From JAWKWA01 sp041397765 (GTDB lineage: Bacteria; Pseudomonadota; Alphaproteobacteria; Rhizobiales; Hyphomicrobiaceae): a DNA stretch of 64,000 bases. Shown one piece after another: positions 1 to 9,764 of the stretch. A program made the translations under genes and the position numbers. The first letter of the stretch is position 1; every line of letters starts with the position of its first letter. Under the pieces are notes generated by a model, which saw nothing but the letters and a program-made list of their open reading frames with translations, ran no database searches and was not told the origin of the DNA. The stretch is from positions 1 through 64,000 of the forward strand of contig JAWKWA010000009.1 of the NCBI GenBank assembly GCA_041397765.1. Direction: 5' to 3'.

Positions 1-231
1 ATCCCGCCGAAAGTCTCACGGCGGGCGACGCATGACTCGCCTCGATTCGTGGCGATAATATGTTTTTCTTACTAAAATCAATGCGTTATATATTTTTGAT
101 GATATGGAATATTATGCGAGATGGGTCGCGGGAGTCTCCCGACGAAAGCAGGGCATCCACCATTGGGCCGATACTCGCGACGTCACGAGTGAAGAACGCC
201 GATCGCCTGCTCATGTTCCAGCAGCACCGGC
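1..231. other. Left-edge intergenic stretch with hairpin and AT-rich patch
   Basis: No convincing gene. Bases 3-9 (CCCGCCG) and 19-25 (CGGCGGG) form a perfect 7-bp stem with a 9-base loop, possibly a terminator, but the window edge prevents checking what follows it. Bases about 50-125 are markedly AT-rich compared with the rest of the window. The short open frames here overlap the downstream minus-strand gene and have no recognisable protein features. Confidence 0.4.
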
Positions 232-1911
232 TCACGTTCCAGCGGGCAGGGCCCGCGCGACGATCGCCTTCATGTCGGCGCGCGCGAGGCCGACGCCGTA
301 GTGGCGGGCAAAGCCGCCCTCCAGACGTGTCGCGACATAGGCGTCGGCGACCGCCTGCGGCGCGCTCGCGCGCAGCAATGCCGCGGCGCTGACGGCGGCG
401 AGCCCCTCGACGAAGGCGCGGGCATTGAGCTCGATGTCGCGCGGGCGGTGCAGGATGTCGCGGACGCGCTCGAGCGCGGTTGCGATGCGCCGGTCGCCGG
501 CGACCGATTTAGCCAGACCATCGAGCACGCTCTCGACGGCGTCCGGCTCCTTCATCATCACGCGAAGGACATCGAGGCACATGACGTTCCCCGAGCCTTC
601 CCAGATGGCATTGACGGGCAACTCGCGATAGGCGCGCGCGAGCAGTCCCTCCTCGACATAGCCGTTGCCGCCGAGGCACTCCATCGCCTCCGCGGCAAAG
701 CCCGGAGCGGTCTTGCAGACGAGATATTTGACGACCGGCGTCATCAGGCGGCGGAAGGCGGCCTCGCCTTCGTCCCCGGCATGATCGAAGGCGCGGGCGA
801 GGCGGAAAGCGAGCGCGGTCGCCGCCTCGACCTCGAGGGCGAGATCGGCGAGCACCGGCGTCATCACCGGCTCATCGGCGAGCACGCGGCCGAAGACCTT
901 GCGGTGGCGGGTGTGGAGGAGCGCATTGGCGAGGCACAGGCGCATGAGGCCGGCGGAGGAGACCGCGCAGTCGAGCCGGGTCAGCGTCACCATCGCGAGG
1001 ATGGTGGCGATGCCGCGGCCCTCCTCGCCGATCATCCAGGCGCTGGTCCGCGCGAACTCCACCTCGGCGGAAGCGTTGGAGCGGTTGCCGAGCTTGTCCT
1101 TCAGGCGCTGGATGCGGATCGGATTGGCGCTGCCGTCGGGCAGGAGGCGCGGCATGAGGAAGCAGGCGAGGCCGCCGGGCGCCTGGGCGAGCACGAGGAA
1201 GGCATCGGACATCGGCGCCGACATGAACCATTTGTGGCCGGTGATCAGATACTCGCCCCCCGGGCCGCCATTGGCGATGGGCGTGGCGCGCGTCGTGTTG
1301 GCGCGGACATCGGTGCCGCCCTGCTTCTCGGTCATGCCCATGCCGATGGTGATCGCGGTCTTGTCGGTCATCGGACGGATGCGGCGGTCGTAGTCGCGCG
1401 AGAGGATCCGCGGCAGCAGCACCCGGGCGATGGCCGGCTCCTCGATCAGCGTCGCTACGGCCGCGCTCGTCATGGTGATCGGGCAGCAGTGACCGGCCTC
1501 CATCTGCGCGGCCATGTAGAAGGCACCGGCCCGCTCGACATGGGCGCCCGGGCGCGGGCTCGCCCCCGGCGTCGCCAGATGCTCCCAGACCGAGCAATGG
1601 AGGCCCGCCGCCATGCTCGTCGCCATCAGCCGGTGATAGGCGGGGTGGTACTCGACGATGTCGAGGGGGCGGCCCTTCTCGTCGAAGCGGCGCAGGCGCG
1701 GCGGACTCTCGTTGGCGAGGCGCCCCTCTTCCAGCATGTCCCGGCTGCCGGCGAGTGCCCCGAAGCTCCGGAGGCGGCCGGCGGCGCCCTCGCCTCCTTC
1801 GCGATGGATCGCCTCGCTCAGCACCTGGTCGCTCGCATAGAGGTCGATATCGCCGAAGATCGGGCTCTGGTTCAGGACCTCATGGGTCGAAAAGGGATCG
1901 CTGTCGCTCAC
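232..1911 (-). CDS. AidB-like acyl-CoA dehydrogenase
   Basis: A 559-residue flavoprotein of the acyl-CoA dehydrogenase superfamily, AidB branch. The N-terminal region ([20 protein letters not shown]) is the AidB-type helical extension, and a mid-protein motif [15 protein letters not shown] sits in the FAD-binding beta domain. The motif [16 protein letters not shown] near residue 440 matches the WEGSGN segment of AidB, which carries the family's catalytic glutamate. E. coli AidB belongs to the adaptive response to alkylation, while other members are isovaleryl-CoA dehydrogenase-like, so the substrate is not settled. Length fits the family (about 540-560). It is monocistronic here and divergent from pyrB across 77 bp. 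An open frame of similar length on the opposite strand is a GC shadow. Confidence 0.9.
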   Translation of the reverse strand: MSDSDPFSTHEVLNQSPIFGDIDLYASDQVLSEAIHREGGEGAAGRLRSFGALAGSRDMLEEGRLANESPPRLRRFDEKGRPLDIVEYHPAYHRLMATSMAAGLHCSVWEHLATPGASPRPGAHVERAGAFYMAAQMEAGHCCPITMTSAAVATLIEEPAIARVLLPRILSRDYDRRIRPMTDKTAITIGMGMTEKQGGTDVRANTTRATPIANGGPGGEYLITGHKWFMSAPMSDAFLVLAQAPGGLACFLMPRLLPDGSANPIRIQRLKDKLGNRSNASAEVEFARTSAWMIGEEGRGIATILAMVTLTRLDCAVSSAGLMRLCLANALLHTRHRKVFGRVLADEPVMTPVLADLALEVEAATALAFRLARAFDHAGDEGEAAFRRLMTPVVKYLVCKTAPGFAAEAMECLGGNGYVEEGLLARAYRELPVNAIWEGSGNVMCLDVLRVMMKEPDAVESVLDGLAKSVAGDRRIATALERVRDILHRPRDIELNARAFVEGLAAVSAAALLRASAPQAVADAYVATRLEGGFARHYGVGLARADMKAIVARALPAGT

Positions 1912-1949
1912 CGCGGGCCTCCTGTCCCCTGCCGGCGACGCGGGGGCGC

Positions 1950-1978
1950 TTGTGGCTTAAACCGAGTCGTCCTATAGA
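1950..1978 (+). promoter_or_regulatory. Putative pyrB promoter
   Basis: TTGTGG (1950-1955), a 17-base spacer and TATAGA (1973-1978) resemble a sigma-70 type promoter. The -10 ends only 10 bases before the pyrB ATG at 1989, so transcription would start within a few bases of the start codon and give a leaderless or near-leaderless mRNA. No Shine-Dalgarno sequence is visible before that ATG, which fits. Confidence 0.45.
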
Positions 1979-1988
1979 CCGGGCTTTA

Positions 1989-2945
1989 ATGAACCGGACA
2001 CTCGCCCGCGCGGATTTCCACTTTCCGCACCGTCATCTCTTGTCCGTCGAGGAACTGACGGCCGAGCAGACGACTCTCATTCTCGACCTCGCCGAGGAAG
2101 CGTCTCTCATCAGCAGGGAGATCGCCAAGAAACGCGACATTCTGGCCGGGCGCACGCTCGTCAACCTGTTCTTCGAGAACTCGACGAGAACCCAGTCCTC
2201 GTTCGAGCTCGCCGCCAAGCGGCTCGGCGCCGATGTCATCAACATACAGGTGTCGACCTCGTCCGTCTCCAAGGGCGAGACGCTGATCGACACGGCGATG
2301 ACGCTGAACGCCATGCGGCCGGACCTCCTCGTCGTCAGGCACAGCCAGGCAGGCGCGGTCGAACTGCTCGCCCAGAAGGTCGACTGCTCGGTCATCAATG
2401 GCGGCGACGGCGCGCACCAGCACCCGACCCAGGCGCTGCTCGATGCCCTCACCATCCGCCGCAACAAGGGCCGCCTGCAGGGGCTGACCGTCGCGATCTG
2501 CGGCGACATCCGCCATTCGCGGGTGGCACGCTCGAATATCGGCCTTCTCAACACGCTCGGCGCCCGGGTGCGGATCGTCGCGCCGTCGACGCTCCTGCCG
2601 CCCTTCCCCGAGCGGTTCGGCTGCGAGGTCTTCACGCGCATGGAGGAAGGCATCCGCGACGCCGACGTCGTGATGATGCTGCGCCTTCAGCAGGAACGCA
2701 TGTCGGGCTCGTTCATTCCCTCGCCGCGCGAGTACTTCCACTTCTTCGGTCTCGACAACGAGAAGCTGAAGCTCGCCCGGCCCGACGCCATCGTCATGCA
2801 TCCAGGACCGATGAACCGGGGCATCGAGATTTCCTCGGCCGTCGCCGACGATCCGCGCAGCGTGGTGCGCGAGCAGGTCGAGATGGGCGTCGCAGTGCGC
2901 ATGGCGGTGCTGACCGTGCTCGCCCGCCATCTTCCCAACCATTGA
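1989..2945 (+). CDS. pyrB: Aspartate carbamoyltransferase catalytic chain
   Basis: Joins carbamoyl phosphate and aspartate to N-carbamoylaspartate, the second step of UMP synthesis, in the cytoplasm. The 318-residue product has the carbamoyl-phosphate loop [18 protein letters not shown] near residue 58, the [10 protein letters not shown] segment near residue 140, and the aspartate-side motif [11 protein letters not shown] near residue 268. The open frame extends upstream to 1755, but the ATG at 1989 begins the sequence typical of the family. Its TGA overlaps the region leading into pyrC, whose ATG is 11 bases downstream. No pyrI regulatory subunit is present. The next gene is a dihydroorotase homologue without zinc ligands, so this is probably the PyrB type that assembles with an inactive PyrC. 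Confidence 0.97.
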   Translation: MNRTLARADFHFPHRHLLSVEELTAEQTTLILDLAEEASLISREIAKKRDILAGRTLVNLFFENSTRTQSSFELAAKRLGADVINIQVSTSSVSKGETLIDTAMTLNAMRPDLLVVRHSQAGAVELLAQKVDCSVINGGDGAHQHPTQALLDALTIRRNKGRLQGLTVAICGDIRHSRVARSNIGLLNTLGARVRIVAPSTLLPPFPERFGCEVFTRMEEGIRDADVVMMLRLQQERMSGSFIPSPREYFHFFGLDNEKLKLARPDAIVMHPGPMNRGIEISSAVADDPRSVVREQVEMGVAVRMAVLTVLARHLPNH

Positions 2946-2956
2946 GGGCCGACGCC

Positions 2957-4276
2957 ATGACGCGCAACGACAGCGGCGGGCGCGGCGACAGCCGCCTCGC
3001 CCTCTTCAACGCCCGCCTGCTCGATCCCGCCACCGGGCGCAGCGAGAGGGGCGGCGTGCTCGTCGAGAACGGCCTCGTCGCCGATTGCGGGCCGCATCTG
3101 CGGCGCAATGCCGCCGAGGGCGCCGAGCCGATCGACTGCCAGGACAATCTGGTCATCCCCGGCCTCATCGACATGCAGGTGTTCACCGGCGAGCCGGGCC
3201 TCGAGCACCGCGAGACGCTGTCCTCGGCGAGCCGGGCGGCGGCGGCGGGCGGCGTCACCACCATGGTCTGCATGCCCGATACCGATCCGGTGATCGACGA
3301 CGTGGCGCTCGTCGATTTCGTGCAGCGGCGGGCCCGCGACACGGCGATCGTGCGGGTCGAGACCATGGCGGCGCTGACCAAGGGCCTCAAGGGCGCGGAG
3401 ATGGCGGAGATCGGGCTCCTTCGCTCGGCCGGCGCGATCGCCTTCTCGAACGGCCGACGCAGCGTCGCCAATTCCAAAGTGATGAGCCGGGCGCTGCTCT
3501 ATGCCAAGGATTTCGGCGCACTCGTCGTGCATCACACCGAGGATCCCGATCTCGCCGATGTCGGGGTCATGAACGACGGCCTCGTCTCCAGCCGGCTCGG
3601 CCTGCCGGGAGTGCCGAGTGCCGCCGAGACCATCATGGTCGAGCGCGACATCCGTCTCGTCGAGCTGACGGGCGGGCGCTATCACGCCGGTCTCATCACC
3701 TGCGCGGCCTCGCTGGAGGTGATCCGCCGGGCCAAGGCGCAGGGGCTGCCGGTCACCTGCGGCGTCTCGGTCAATCACCTGACGCTCAACGAGAACGACA
3801 TCGGCTCCTATCGCACCTTCTTCAAGCTGAGCCCGCCGCTCAGGACCGAAGAGGATCGCCGTGCGATCGTCGAGGGCGTCGCCGACGGCTCGGTCGACGT
3901 CATCGTCTCGAGCCACGATCCGCAAGGCTCTGACGGCAAGCGTCGTCCGTTCGTTGAGGCGGCCTATGGCGCGGTCGGCCTCGAGACGCTGCTGCCGGCG
4001 GCGCTGAGGCTGCATCATTCGGGCGACGTGCCGCTCGAGCGGCTGGTGCGGGCGATGACGCTCAACCCGGCGCGGCTGCTCGGCCTCGCCGGCGGGCGGC
4101 TGGAGAAGGGAGCGCCGGCCGATCTCGCCGTCGTCGACACGGATGCGCCCTTCATGGTCGACCGGGCGAAGCTCAACTCGCGCTCGCGCAACACGCCGTT
4201 CGACGAGGCGCGGCTGCAGGGCATCGTCCGGCGCACCATCGTCGCCGGCCGCAGCGTCTATCCGTTCGCGGCCTAG
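2957..4276 (+). CDS. pyrC: Dihydroorotase-like PyrC, probably non-catalytic
   Basis: A 439-residue amidohydrolase-fold protein cotranscribed with pyrB. ATG 2957 is chosen over an in-frame TTG at 2942. Active dihydroorotases have the metal motif D-M/x-H-x-H after GLID; here the sequence is GLIDMQVFTGEPG, so both histidines are replaced (Q and F). The later TDHAPH-type motif reads SSHDPQGSD. VHHTEDPDL keeps a histidine pair. Loss of the HxH ligands is characteristic of the pseudo-dihydroorotases (PyrC') that scaffold aspartate carbamoyltransferase dodecamers, as known in Pseudomonas. I infer a structural role, with a catalytic PyrC elsewhere in the genome. Automatic annotation as plain dihydroorotase would hide this. 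Confidence 0.88.
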   Translation: MTRNDSGGRGDSRLALFNARLLDPATGRSERGGVLVENGLVADCGPHLRRNAAEGAEPIDCQDNLVIPGLIDMQVFTGEPGLEHRETLSSASRAAAAGGVTTMVCMPDTDPVIDDVALVDFVQRRARDTAIVRVETMAALTKGLKGAEMAEIGLLRSAGAIAFSNGRRSVANSKVMSRALLYAKDFGALVVHHTEDPDLADVGVMNDGLVSSRLGLPGVPSAAETIMVERDIRLVELTGGRYHAGLITCAASLEVIRRAKAQGLPVTCGVSVNHLTLNENDIGSYRTFFKLSPPLRTEEDRRAIVEGVADGSVDVIVSSHDPQGSDGKRRPFVEAAYGAVGLETLLPAALRLHHSGDVPLERLVRAMTLNPARLLGLAGGRLEKGAPADLAVVDTDAPFMVDRAKLNSRSRNTPFDEARLQGIVRRTIVAGRSVYPFAA

Positions 4277-4380
4277 GGAAGCGAATTTGACACTTGAGGC
4301 CCGGTTGCTGCGAAGTGCGTTCTCAAGTGTCAAATTCAAAAGCTCCACTAGAATCATAAGCTTGCTAGTGGTTCCACTAG
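4273..4380. repeat. CTAGTGG-type palindromic element, copy A
   Basis: Starts at the pyrC stop codon. GAATTTGACACTTGAG (4283-4298) and its exact complement (4322-4337) form a 16-bp stem with a 23-base loop. AGCTCCACTAG follows (4341-4351), and then CTAGTGG-TT-CCACTAG (4365-4380), a second small palindrome. Much of this sequence recurs at 47066-47235 after serA. Copy A looks internally reduced: its left end is degenerate and its second hairpin is short. Confidence 0.8.
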
Positions 4381-4405
4381 CGCCCGCGAGCGGCTGCGCC
4401 CGTGA

Positions 4406-5920
4406 TCACCGCTGGCGGCCGGCCTTCAGCAGGAGCAGCAGCGGGAAGGCGGCGAGGCTGACGATCGTCATCAGCAGGAAGTCGTTCGAATAGGCGATCA
4501 GCATCGCCTGGCGCGTCAGCGTCGCATCGAGGAGGGCGCGGCCCGATCTGCTCGCTGGATCGAGCGGGCCGCCGGCTCCAAGCTGCAGGCCGAGACTGAA
4601 GGGCGTCAGTGCCTCGCCGAGCCGCGCATGCATGAGCTCGGTACCGCTCGTCAGTTGCGCGATGACGATCGAGACGCCGATCGAGCTGCCGAGATTGCGG
4701 ATCAGCGTCCAGACCGAGGCCGCCTCGGTGCGCAGGCGCGCATCGAGCGTCGCGAAGGCGATGGTGTTGAGCGGCACGAAGATGAGGCCGAGGCCGACGC
4801 CCTGCACAACATTGACGAGGACGAGGCTGGTCGCGGAAGTATCGGGCGAGATGCCGACGAGCTCGTAGAGCGAATAGGTGGAGAGCGCGAGGCCGGCGCC
4901 GACGAGGAGGCGCGCATCCATCAGGCCGAGCAGGCGTCCGACCGCCATCATCGCCAGCATGGTGCCGAGACCGCGGGTGCCGAGGACATAGCCCGCCGAG
5001 ATGATCGGATAGCCCATGACCCCCTGCACATAGGGCGTGACGAGGGCGAGCGTGGCGAGAATGAGGATACCGGCCAGGAACATGAAGATGACGCTGACCG
5101 TGAAATTGCGGTCGAGGAACATGGCCGGCGGGATGAACGGCCGGTCGGTGGTGAAAGAGTGCGAGAGATAGACATAGGCGCCAAGGCCGGTCAGCACGGC
5201 ATAGGTGACGATCTCGCCCGATTCGAACCAGCCGACCTGCTCGCCGCGATCGAGCATGAGCTGCAGGGAGCCGATCGCCAGGCTCAGCATGCCAAAGCCC
5301 AGCCAATCGAAGCGGCGCTCGGGCTCGGGCTCGGTCTCGCGCATGACGAGGATGAGGCCGGCGACAGTGGCGATGCCGAAGGGCACGTTGACGAAGAATA
5401 CCCAGCGCCAGGAGAAGCCGTCGGTCAGATAGCCGCCGAGGGCGGGACCGACGATCGGGCCGAGCATGACGCCCATACCCCAGATCGACATGGCGGCGCC
5501 GCGGCGCTCAGGGGGAAAGATGTCGAGCATGACCGCCTGCGAGAGCGGCACGAGCGCGGCCCCGAACACCCCCTGAAGCAGGCGGAACAGCACCATCTCG
5601 TCGATCGTCTGGGCGATGCCGCACAGCATGGAGGCGAGCGTGAAGCCGGCGGCGCAGATCACCAGCATGCGCTTGCGGCCGAACCGCAGGGCCAGCCAGC
5701 CGGCGGGCGCCGTCATGATGGCGGCGGCGACGATGTAGGAGGTGAGCACCCAGCTCACCTGGTCGAGGGTGGCCGACAGGCTGCCCTGCATGTAGGGCAG
5801 GGCGACATTGGCGATCGTGGTGTCGATCGCCTGCATGACGGTCGCGGCCATCACGCAGGCGGTGATCAGGACGCGCTCGAGCGGCGTCGTCTCGAAGGTC
5901 GCACCGTGGCGCGCGCTCAT
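4406..5920 (-). CDS. DHA2-family MFS multidrug exporter (EmrB/QacA type)
   Basis: A 504-residue, 14-segment major facilitator transporter of the DHA2 (EmrB) type, in the inner membrane and driven by proton exchange. The sequence shows the family opening (QAIDTTIANVALPYMQGSL), the motif-A-like loop WLALRFGRKRML between segments 2 and 3, and the motif-C-like segment GVMLGPIVGPALGGYL. Its ATG overlaps the stop of the upstream membrane-fusion gene (ATGA, 5917-5920), indicating translational coupling. Together with that protein and an outer-membrane channel encoded elsewhere it should form a tripartite pump for hydrophobic drugs or uncouplers. The MarR-type regulator at the head of the cluster probably controls it. 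Substrate cannot be told from sequence. Confidence 0.93.
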   Translation of the reverse strand: MSARHGATFETTPLERVLITACVMAATVMQAIDTTIANVALPYMQGSLSATLDQVSWVLTSYIVAAAIMTAPAGWLALRFGRKRMLVICAAGFTLASMLCGIAQTIDEMVLFRLLQGVFGAALVPLSQAVMLDIFPPERRGAAMSIWGMGVMLGPIVGPALGGYLTDGFSWRWVFFVNVPFGIATVAGLILVMRETEPEPERRFDWLGFGMLSLAIGSLQLMLDRGEQVGWFESGEIVTYAVLTGLGAYVYLSHSFTTDRPFIPPAMFLDRNFTVSVIFMFLAGILILATLALVTPYVQGVMGYPIISAGYVLGTRGLGTMLAMMAVGRLLGLMDARLLVGAGLALSTYSLYELVGISPDTSATSLVLVNVVQGVGLGLIFVPLNTIAFATLDARLRTEAASVWTLIRNLGSSIGVSIVIAQLTSGTELMHARLGEALTPFSLGLQLGAGGPLDPASRSGRALLDATLTRQAMLIAYSNDFLLMTIVSLAAFPLLLLLKAGRQR

Positions 5921-7074
5921 TGCTCGGCCGGGGAGGTCCGGGCGCTCATCGCCGGCAGGGCGGCGCGGCTACTGCCGAAGCCGAGCAGGCCGGCGAACGT
6001 GCGCTGCCGCTTGGTGTCGATCGACACATAGGCGCTGAGGCCGGCGCGGAGCTGGCTGAGATCGCCCCCCTCGTCGAAGACGATGCGGACCGGCACGCGC
6101 TGCACGACCTTGACCCAATTGCCCGACGCGTTCTGCGGCGGCAGGATCGAGAATTGCGCACCGGTGCCGGGGCTGATCGAGGCGACCCGGCCGTGCCAGA
6201 CGCGGTCGGGCCAGGTGTCGACGACGATGGTCACCGCCTGGCCGGGCGCGACATGGGTGAGGTCGGTCTCCTTCAGATTGGCATCGACCCAGGGCTCGGC
6301 GTCCGAGATGACCGCGAGCACGGGCGTGCCGGCGGTGATGTAGCGGCCGACCTGGATGTTGGAGACGAGGGTCGCAATGCCGCCGATCGGCGCGCGAACA
6401 TCGGTGTTGGAAAGATCGCGGCGGGCGGATTCGAGCTGGGCGGCGGCCTCCATGTAGGCGGGGAACTGCTCGAGAGGCAGGTCGGCCGCGCCGAGCAGGC
6501 GGGCGAGCGCCTGGCTCTCCTGCTGCTCGAGGCTCGCGAGCTGGGCGGCTGCGGTTGCCACCGTCACGTCCCAGTCGTCCATGGCGTCCTCGGCCGTGAC
6601 GCCGCGGGCGACGAGCTTCTTCTTGCGGTCGCGCTGCTCGCGCCGCGCCTCCAGCACCTTGGTGGCGAACGCTTTCTGCTCCTTCAGGCCGGCGAGCGTC
6701 GCCTTGAGACCGAGATAGTCGCTGCGGGCGGCGGCGAGGCGCGCCTCGGCCTCCTTCTCGGCGGAGCGGAAAGTCGCGGCGCGGATCGTGTAGAGCGGAT
6801 CGCCCGCCTTCACCGGCTGGCCCTCGACCACGCTCACGGCATCGATCTCGCCGGAGATGTCGGCGGTGATCAGCACCTTCTGGGCGCCGACATAGGCGTT
6901 GTCGGTCGTCACATAACGGCCGCCGGAGAGATAGAGCCAGAAGCCGGTGAGCGCGGCGATGCAGGGCACCACGACGAGCAGCACCAAACGCAGCCGTCGT
7001 CGGCGCCGATCCCGCGGGATCACGGTCGTATCCACGGCCTGCGGCGCCAAGGCCGCCTTCGCATCATCCGCCAT
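5917..7074 (-). CDS. HlyD/EmrA-family membrane fusion protein
   Basis: A 385-residue periplasmic adaptor for the adjacent MFS exporter. Start at 7074 (MADDAKAAL) was chosen over an upstream in-frame ATG because the extension has no family similarity. One N-terminal membrane segment (about residues 30-50, [20 protein letters not shown]) is followed by the typical [16 protein letters not shown] segment, a lipoyl half-motif, a coiled-coil hairpin (about 90-190) rich in Glu, Lys, Arg and Leu, a second half-motif ([18 protein letters not shown]), and a beta-barrel domain. It overlaps the marR gene upstream by 11 bases and the exporter gene downstream by 4 bases, so all three are one operon. Confidence 0.93.
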   Translation of the reverse strand: MADDAKAALAPQAVDTTVIPRDRRRRRLRLVLLVVVPCIAALTGFWLYLSGGRYVTTDNAYVGAQKVLITADISGEIDAVSVVEGQPVKAGDPLYTIRAATFRSAEKEAEARLAAARSDYLGLKATLAGLKEQKAFATKVLEARREQRDRKKKLVARGVTAEDAMDDWDVTVATAAAQLASLEQQESQALARLLGAADLPLEQFPAYMEAAAQLESARRDLSNTDVRAPIGGIATLVSNIQVGRYITAGTPVLAVISDAEPWVDANLKETDLTHVAPGQAVTIVVDTWPDRVWHGRVASISPGTGAQFSILPPQNASGNWVKVVQRVPVRIVFDEGGDLSQLRAGLSAYVSIDTKRQRTFAGLLGFGSSRAALPAMSARTSPAEQ

Positions 7075-7660
7075 CGCTCGATCGTCCGCTTTGCGGTGCC
7101 CGGCGGCCCGACGGGACCGTCCCTGGCACACGTGCCCGTGTTGCATCACCCGCCTGCGGGCGCCGCGCCCGCTCGCGAGCCGGAAGCCCGGCCGGCGGCA
7201 ACGACCGCGCCGCCTCTTCGGCGCCCTTCACGTTCTCGCGCAACCGCTCGAGGGTGCCGAGCAGGCGCGCGATGTCCTTCTCACCAAGACCGCTCAGCAC
7301 CTCGCCGGCGATCGCGTCGGCGAGCGGGGTGACCTCCTCCAGAAGTGCCCGCCCCTTGTCGGTCGCAAAGACCAGGTTGGCGCGCCGGTCGCCCGGATGC
7401 CGACGGCGCTCGATCAGGCCCTGTGCGGCCAGCCGGTCGAGAATCGGCACCAGCGACATGGGCTTCAGGTCCATCTGCTCGGCGATGTCGGCCTGCCTCA
7501 GTCCGCCCTGGCGCTCGACGCGGATGAGCACGCCCCATTGCGCGCGCGTCATGCCGTGCTCGGCCGCCCGCCGGTCGACATAGGTCCGGATGAGACGGGC
7601 GACATCGCTGAGGGCGAGCAGGGCCTCGCGACCGGGCTTCATGGAGCGGGACATGGCCAT
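7064..7660 (-). CDS. MarR-family transcriptional regulator
   Basis: A 198-residue winged-helix repressor. Residues about 30-140 form the MarR core: [18 protein letters not shown] (helix 2-3), [20 protein letters not shown] (recognition helix region), and the wing [19 protein letters not shown] with the conserved D-x-R. The last 50 residues are Arg/Pro-rich and unlike the family; they run into the start of the emrA-like gene, so the true stop may be earlier if there is a base error. First gene of the efflux operon, and a perfect inverted repeat lies 1 base upstream of its start codon, so autorepression released by a small lipophilic ligand is likely. Start choice between ATG 7660 and 7654 is uncertain. 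Confidence 0.88.
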   Translation of the reverse strand: MAMSRSMKPGREALLALSDVARLIRTYVDRRAAEHGMTRAQWGVLIRVERQGGLRQADIAEQMDLKPMSLVPILDRLAAQGLIERRRHPGDRRANLVFATDKGRALLEEVTPLADAIAGEVLSGLGEKDIARLLGTLERLRENVKGAEEAARSLPPAGLPARERARRPQAGDATRARVPGTVPSGRRAPQSGRSSDGG

Positions 7661-7661
7661 T

Positions 7662-7679
7662 TAATAAGGACGCTTATTA
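7662..7679. promoter_or_regulatory. Putative MarR operator
   Basis: TAATAAG (7662-7668), 4 bases GACG, then CTTATTA (7673-7679): a perfect 7-bp inverted repeat of 18 bp, directly against the marR start codon. AT-rich palindromes of this size are typical MarR sites, and this one stands out against the local GC content. Binding here would block transcription start or early translation of the whole efflux operon. Confidence 0.65.
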
Positions 7680-7885
7680 TGTGTTTCAATACGACCGGCG
7701 CAATCCGGACCCTCGGCCGCTGCATGGATCGCGGTGGAACCTCAGGCGCCCCCGGTCGCTCACCCGATTGCATTTCGCCCGAAAGCCTTCATGCTCGGCC
7801 ACCTGCCGTCCTGGCCGCATCGCTCCCGCCATGTTTCGGGGCGTCGTCGGGGCGGACGCAGATCAACGTCTCCTCGGGCCCGCCA

Positions 7886-8560
7886 ATGCTGCAAACCCTT
7901 CTGCTGCTCGCCCTCGGCTATCTGATGGGGTCGGTCCCCTATGGGCTCCTGCTGACGCGGGCGGCCGGGCTCGGCGACATCCGCGCCATCGGCTCGGGCA
8001 ATATCGGGGCGACCAATGTCCTGCGCACCGGCAACAAGGCACTGGCGGCGGCGACGCTCGCGCTCGATCTGCTGAAGGGCACGGCCGGCGTCCTGGTCGG
8101 GGCTTGGCTCGGGGGTAGCGACGGCGCGCTGGCGGGCGGGGTCGGGGCCTTTCTCGGCCACATCTTCCCGGTCTGGCTCGGCTTCAAGGGCGGCAAGGGC
8201 GTCGCCACCTATATCGGCGTGCTCGCCGGGCTCGCCTGGCCGGTGGCCCTGCTCTTCTGCGCGATCTGGCTGCTGATCGCCGGCATTTTTCGCATCTCCT
8301 CGCTTTCGGCGCTGGTCGCGAGCCTCGTCGCACCGATCGGTTTCCTCATCGTCGACGCGCGCCATCAGATGGCGGCGCCGGGCCCCGCCGCGATCGCCGC
8401 GACGGTGCTCGCCGTGCTCATCTTCCTCCGCCACCGGGCCAATATCGAGCGGCTGATCCGCGGCACCGAGCCGAGGATCGGCGCAAGGAAACCGGATGGC
8501 GGGCCGCCGGGCGGGGCGGGGTCCGCGAAAGTCCTCCCATCGGACCCAGAGGGAAGCTGA
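7886..8560 (+). CDS. plsY: Glycerol-3-phosphate acyltransferase PlsY
   Basis: Transfers the acyl group from acyl-phosphate to glycerol-3-phosphate, the first step of phospholipid synthesis, in the inner membrane. 224 residues with five hydrophobic segments. The family motifs are present: [15 protein letters not shown] near the start, the [16 protein letters not shown] phosphate-binding loop (about residues 37-52), and [14 protein letters not shown] (about 100-115). ATG 7886 was chosen because the longer open frame upstream has no membrane or family features. The C-terminal 25 residues are a polar tail. It ends 1 base before dprA, whose ribosome site lies in this tail, so the two are cotranscribed. 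Confidence 0.95.
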   Translation: MLQTLLLLALGYLMGSVPYGLLLTRAAGLGDIRAIGSGNIGATNVLRTGNKALAAATLALDLLKGTAGVLVGAWLGGSDGALAGGVGAFLGHIFPVWLGFKGGKGVATYIGVLAGLAWPVALLFCAIWLLIAGIFRISSLSALVASLVAPIGFLIVDARHQMAAPGPAAIAATVLAVLIFLRHRANIERLIRGTEPRIGARKPDGGPPGGAGSAKVLPSDPEGS

Positions 8561-8561
8561 G

Positions 8562-9764
8562 ATGACGGGGCGGGCTGGAGATCGGGTACGGGACGCCTCG
8601 GGCGCGGCCACGCGCGGCCGTGTCCGCCTCACCGACGCCCAGCGCATCGCCTGGCTGAGGCTGATCCGCTCCGAGCGGGTCGGACCTGTCACCTTCCGCG
8701 ATCTCGTCAACCGTTTCGGCGGGGCGGAGGCCGCGCTGGAGGCGCTCCCCGCGCTCTCGCGCAAGGGCGGCAGCGCGCGGGCCATAGAGCCGGCCAGCCG
8801 CGCCGCGGCCGAGGCCGAGCTCGCCGCGCTCCAGGCAATCGGTGCCCGGCTGGTCGCGCTCGGCGAGGAGGGCTATCCCGATGCGCTCGCCGCCATCGAG
8901 GCGCCGCCGCCACTCCTCGCCATCAAGGGACGCAGCGCCCTCGCGCATCAAACGGCAGTCGCCATCGTCGGCTCGCGCGATGCCTCGGCGGCCGGGCGGC
9001 GCATCGCCCGCACGATTGCGGCCGAGGTCTGCCGGGCCGGGATCACGGTCGCATCGGGCCTTGCCCGGGGCATCGACGCCGCGGCCCACGAGGCCGCGCT
9101 CGAGACGGGCCAGGAGACCGGGGTGGGCGGCACCATCGCGGTGGTGGCCGGCGGGATCGACGTCGTCTATCCGCCCGAGCATCAGGCGCTGATGTCCCGG
9201 ATCGGCAGGGAAGGGCTGGTGATCTCGGAGCTGCCGCCAGGCTTCCTGCCGAGGGGCCAGGACTTTCCCCGGCGCAATCGCATCATCTCGGGCCTGTCGC
9301 TCGGCGTGCTGGTCGTCGAGGCGGCGCGCCGCTCGGGCTCGCAGATCACGGCGCGCTTCGCGCTCGAGCAAGGCCGCGAGGTGATGGCGGTGCCGGGCAA
9401 TCCGCTCGACCCGCGGGCGTCGGGCACCAACCAGCTCCTGAAGGAAGGCGCGACGCTCGTCACCGAGGCGGAGGACGTGCTGAAGGTGCTGCTGCCGATG
9501 CGCGAGCGGCCGGCGCGTCCCGCCCGCAGCCTTGCCGAGGCCGGCGCGGACGAGGATCCCGGGCTCGCCGATGCGTTGGTGGAAGAGCCGGTCGGCAGCG
9601 AGCGGGACCGTGTTCTCGGCGCCCTCGGCGCGGCGCCGATCGGGATCGACGAGCTGGCGCGGGAGACCGGACTTCAGGCTTCGACCGTGCGTATCGTGCT
9701 GATGGAGCTCGATCTCGCCGGGCGCATCGAGCGGCATCAGGGACAGCGGGTCTCGCTCTCATGA
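8562..9764 (+). CDS. dprA: DNA-processing protein DprA
   Basis: Protects incoming single-stranded DNA and loads RecA during natural transformation; widely conserved also in species not known to be competent. The 400-residue product has an N-terminal SAM-like region (RIAWLRLIRSERVGPVTFRDL), the Rossmann-like core (VAIVGSRDASAAGRR; TVASGLARGIDAAAH; GGIDVVYPPEH; RRNRIISGLS; about residues 125-300), and a C-terminal winged helix (about 345-400, IGIDELARETGLQASTVRIV). Start at 8562 follows AGGGAAG at a suitable distance. Forms a two-gene operon with plsY, a common arrangement in the order. Confidence 0.95.
   Translation: MTGRAGDRVRDASGAATRGRVRLTDAQRIAWLRLIRSERVGPVTFRDLVNRFGGAEAALEALPALSRKGGSARAIEPASRAAAEAELAALQAIGARLVALGEEGYPDALAAIEAPPPLLAIKGRSALAHQTAVAIVGSRDASAAGRRIARTIAAEVCRAGITVASGLARGIDAAAHEAALETGQETGVGGTIAVVAGGIDVVYPPEHQALMSRIGREGLVISELPPGFLPRGQDFPRRNRIISGLSLGVLVVEAARRSGSQITARFALEQGREVMAVPGNPLDPRASGTNQLLKEGATLVTEAEDVLKVLLPMRERPARPARSLAEAGADEDPGLADALVEEPVGSERDRVLGALGAAPIGIDELARETGLQASTVRIVLMELDLAGRIERHQGQRVSLS

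Noticed and set aside
301..1977. Long plus-strand open frame opposite the AidB-like gene
   Set aside because: Low-complexity Ala/Arg/Gly/Glu sequence typical of antisense GC-rich frames; the opposite strand encodes a clear dehydrogenase.
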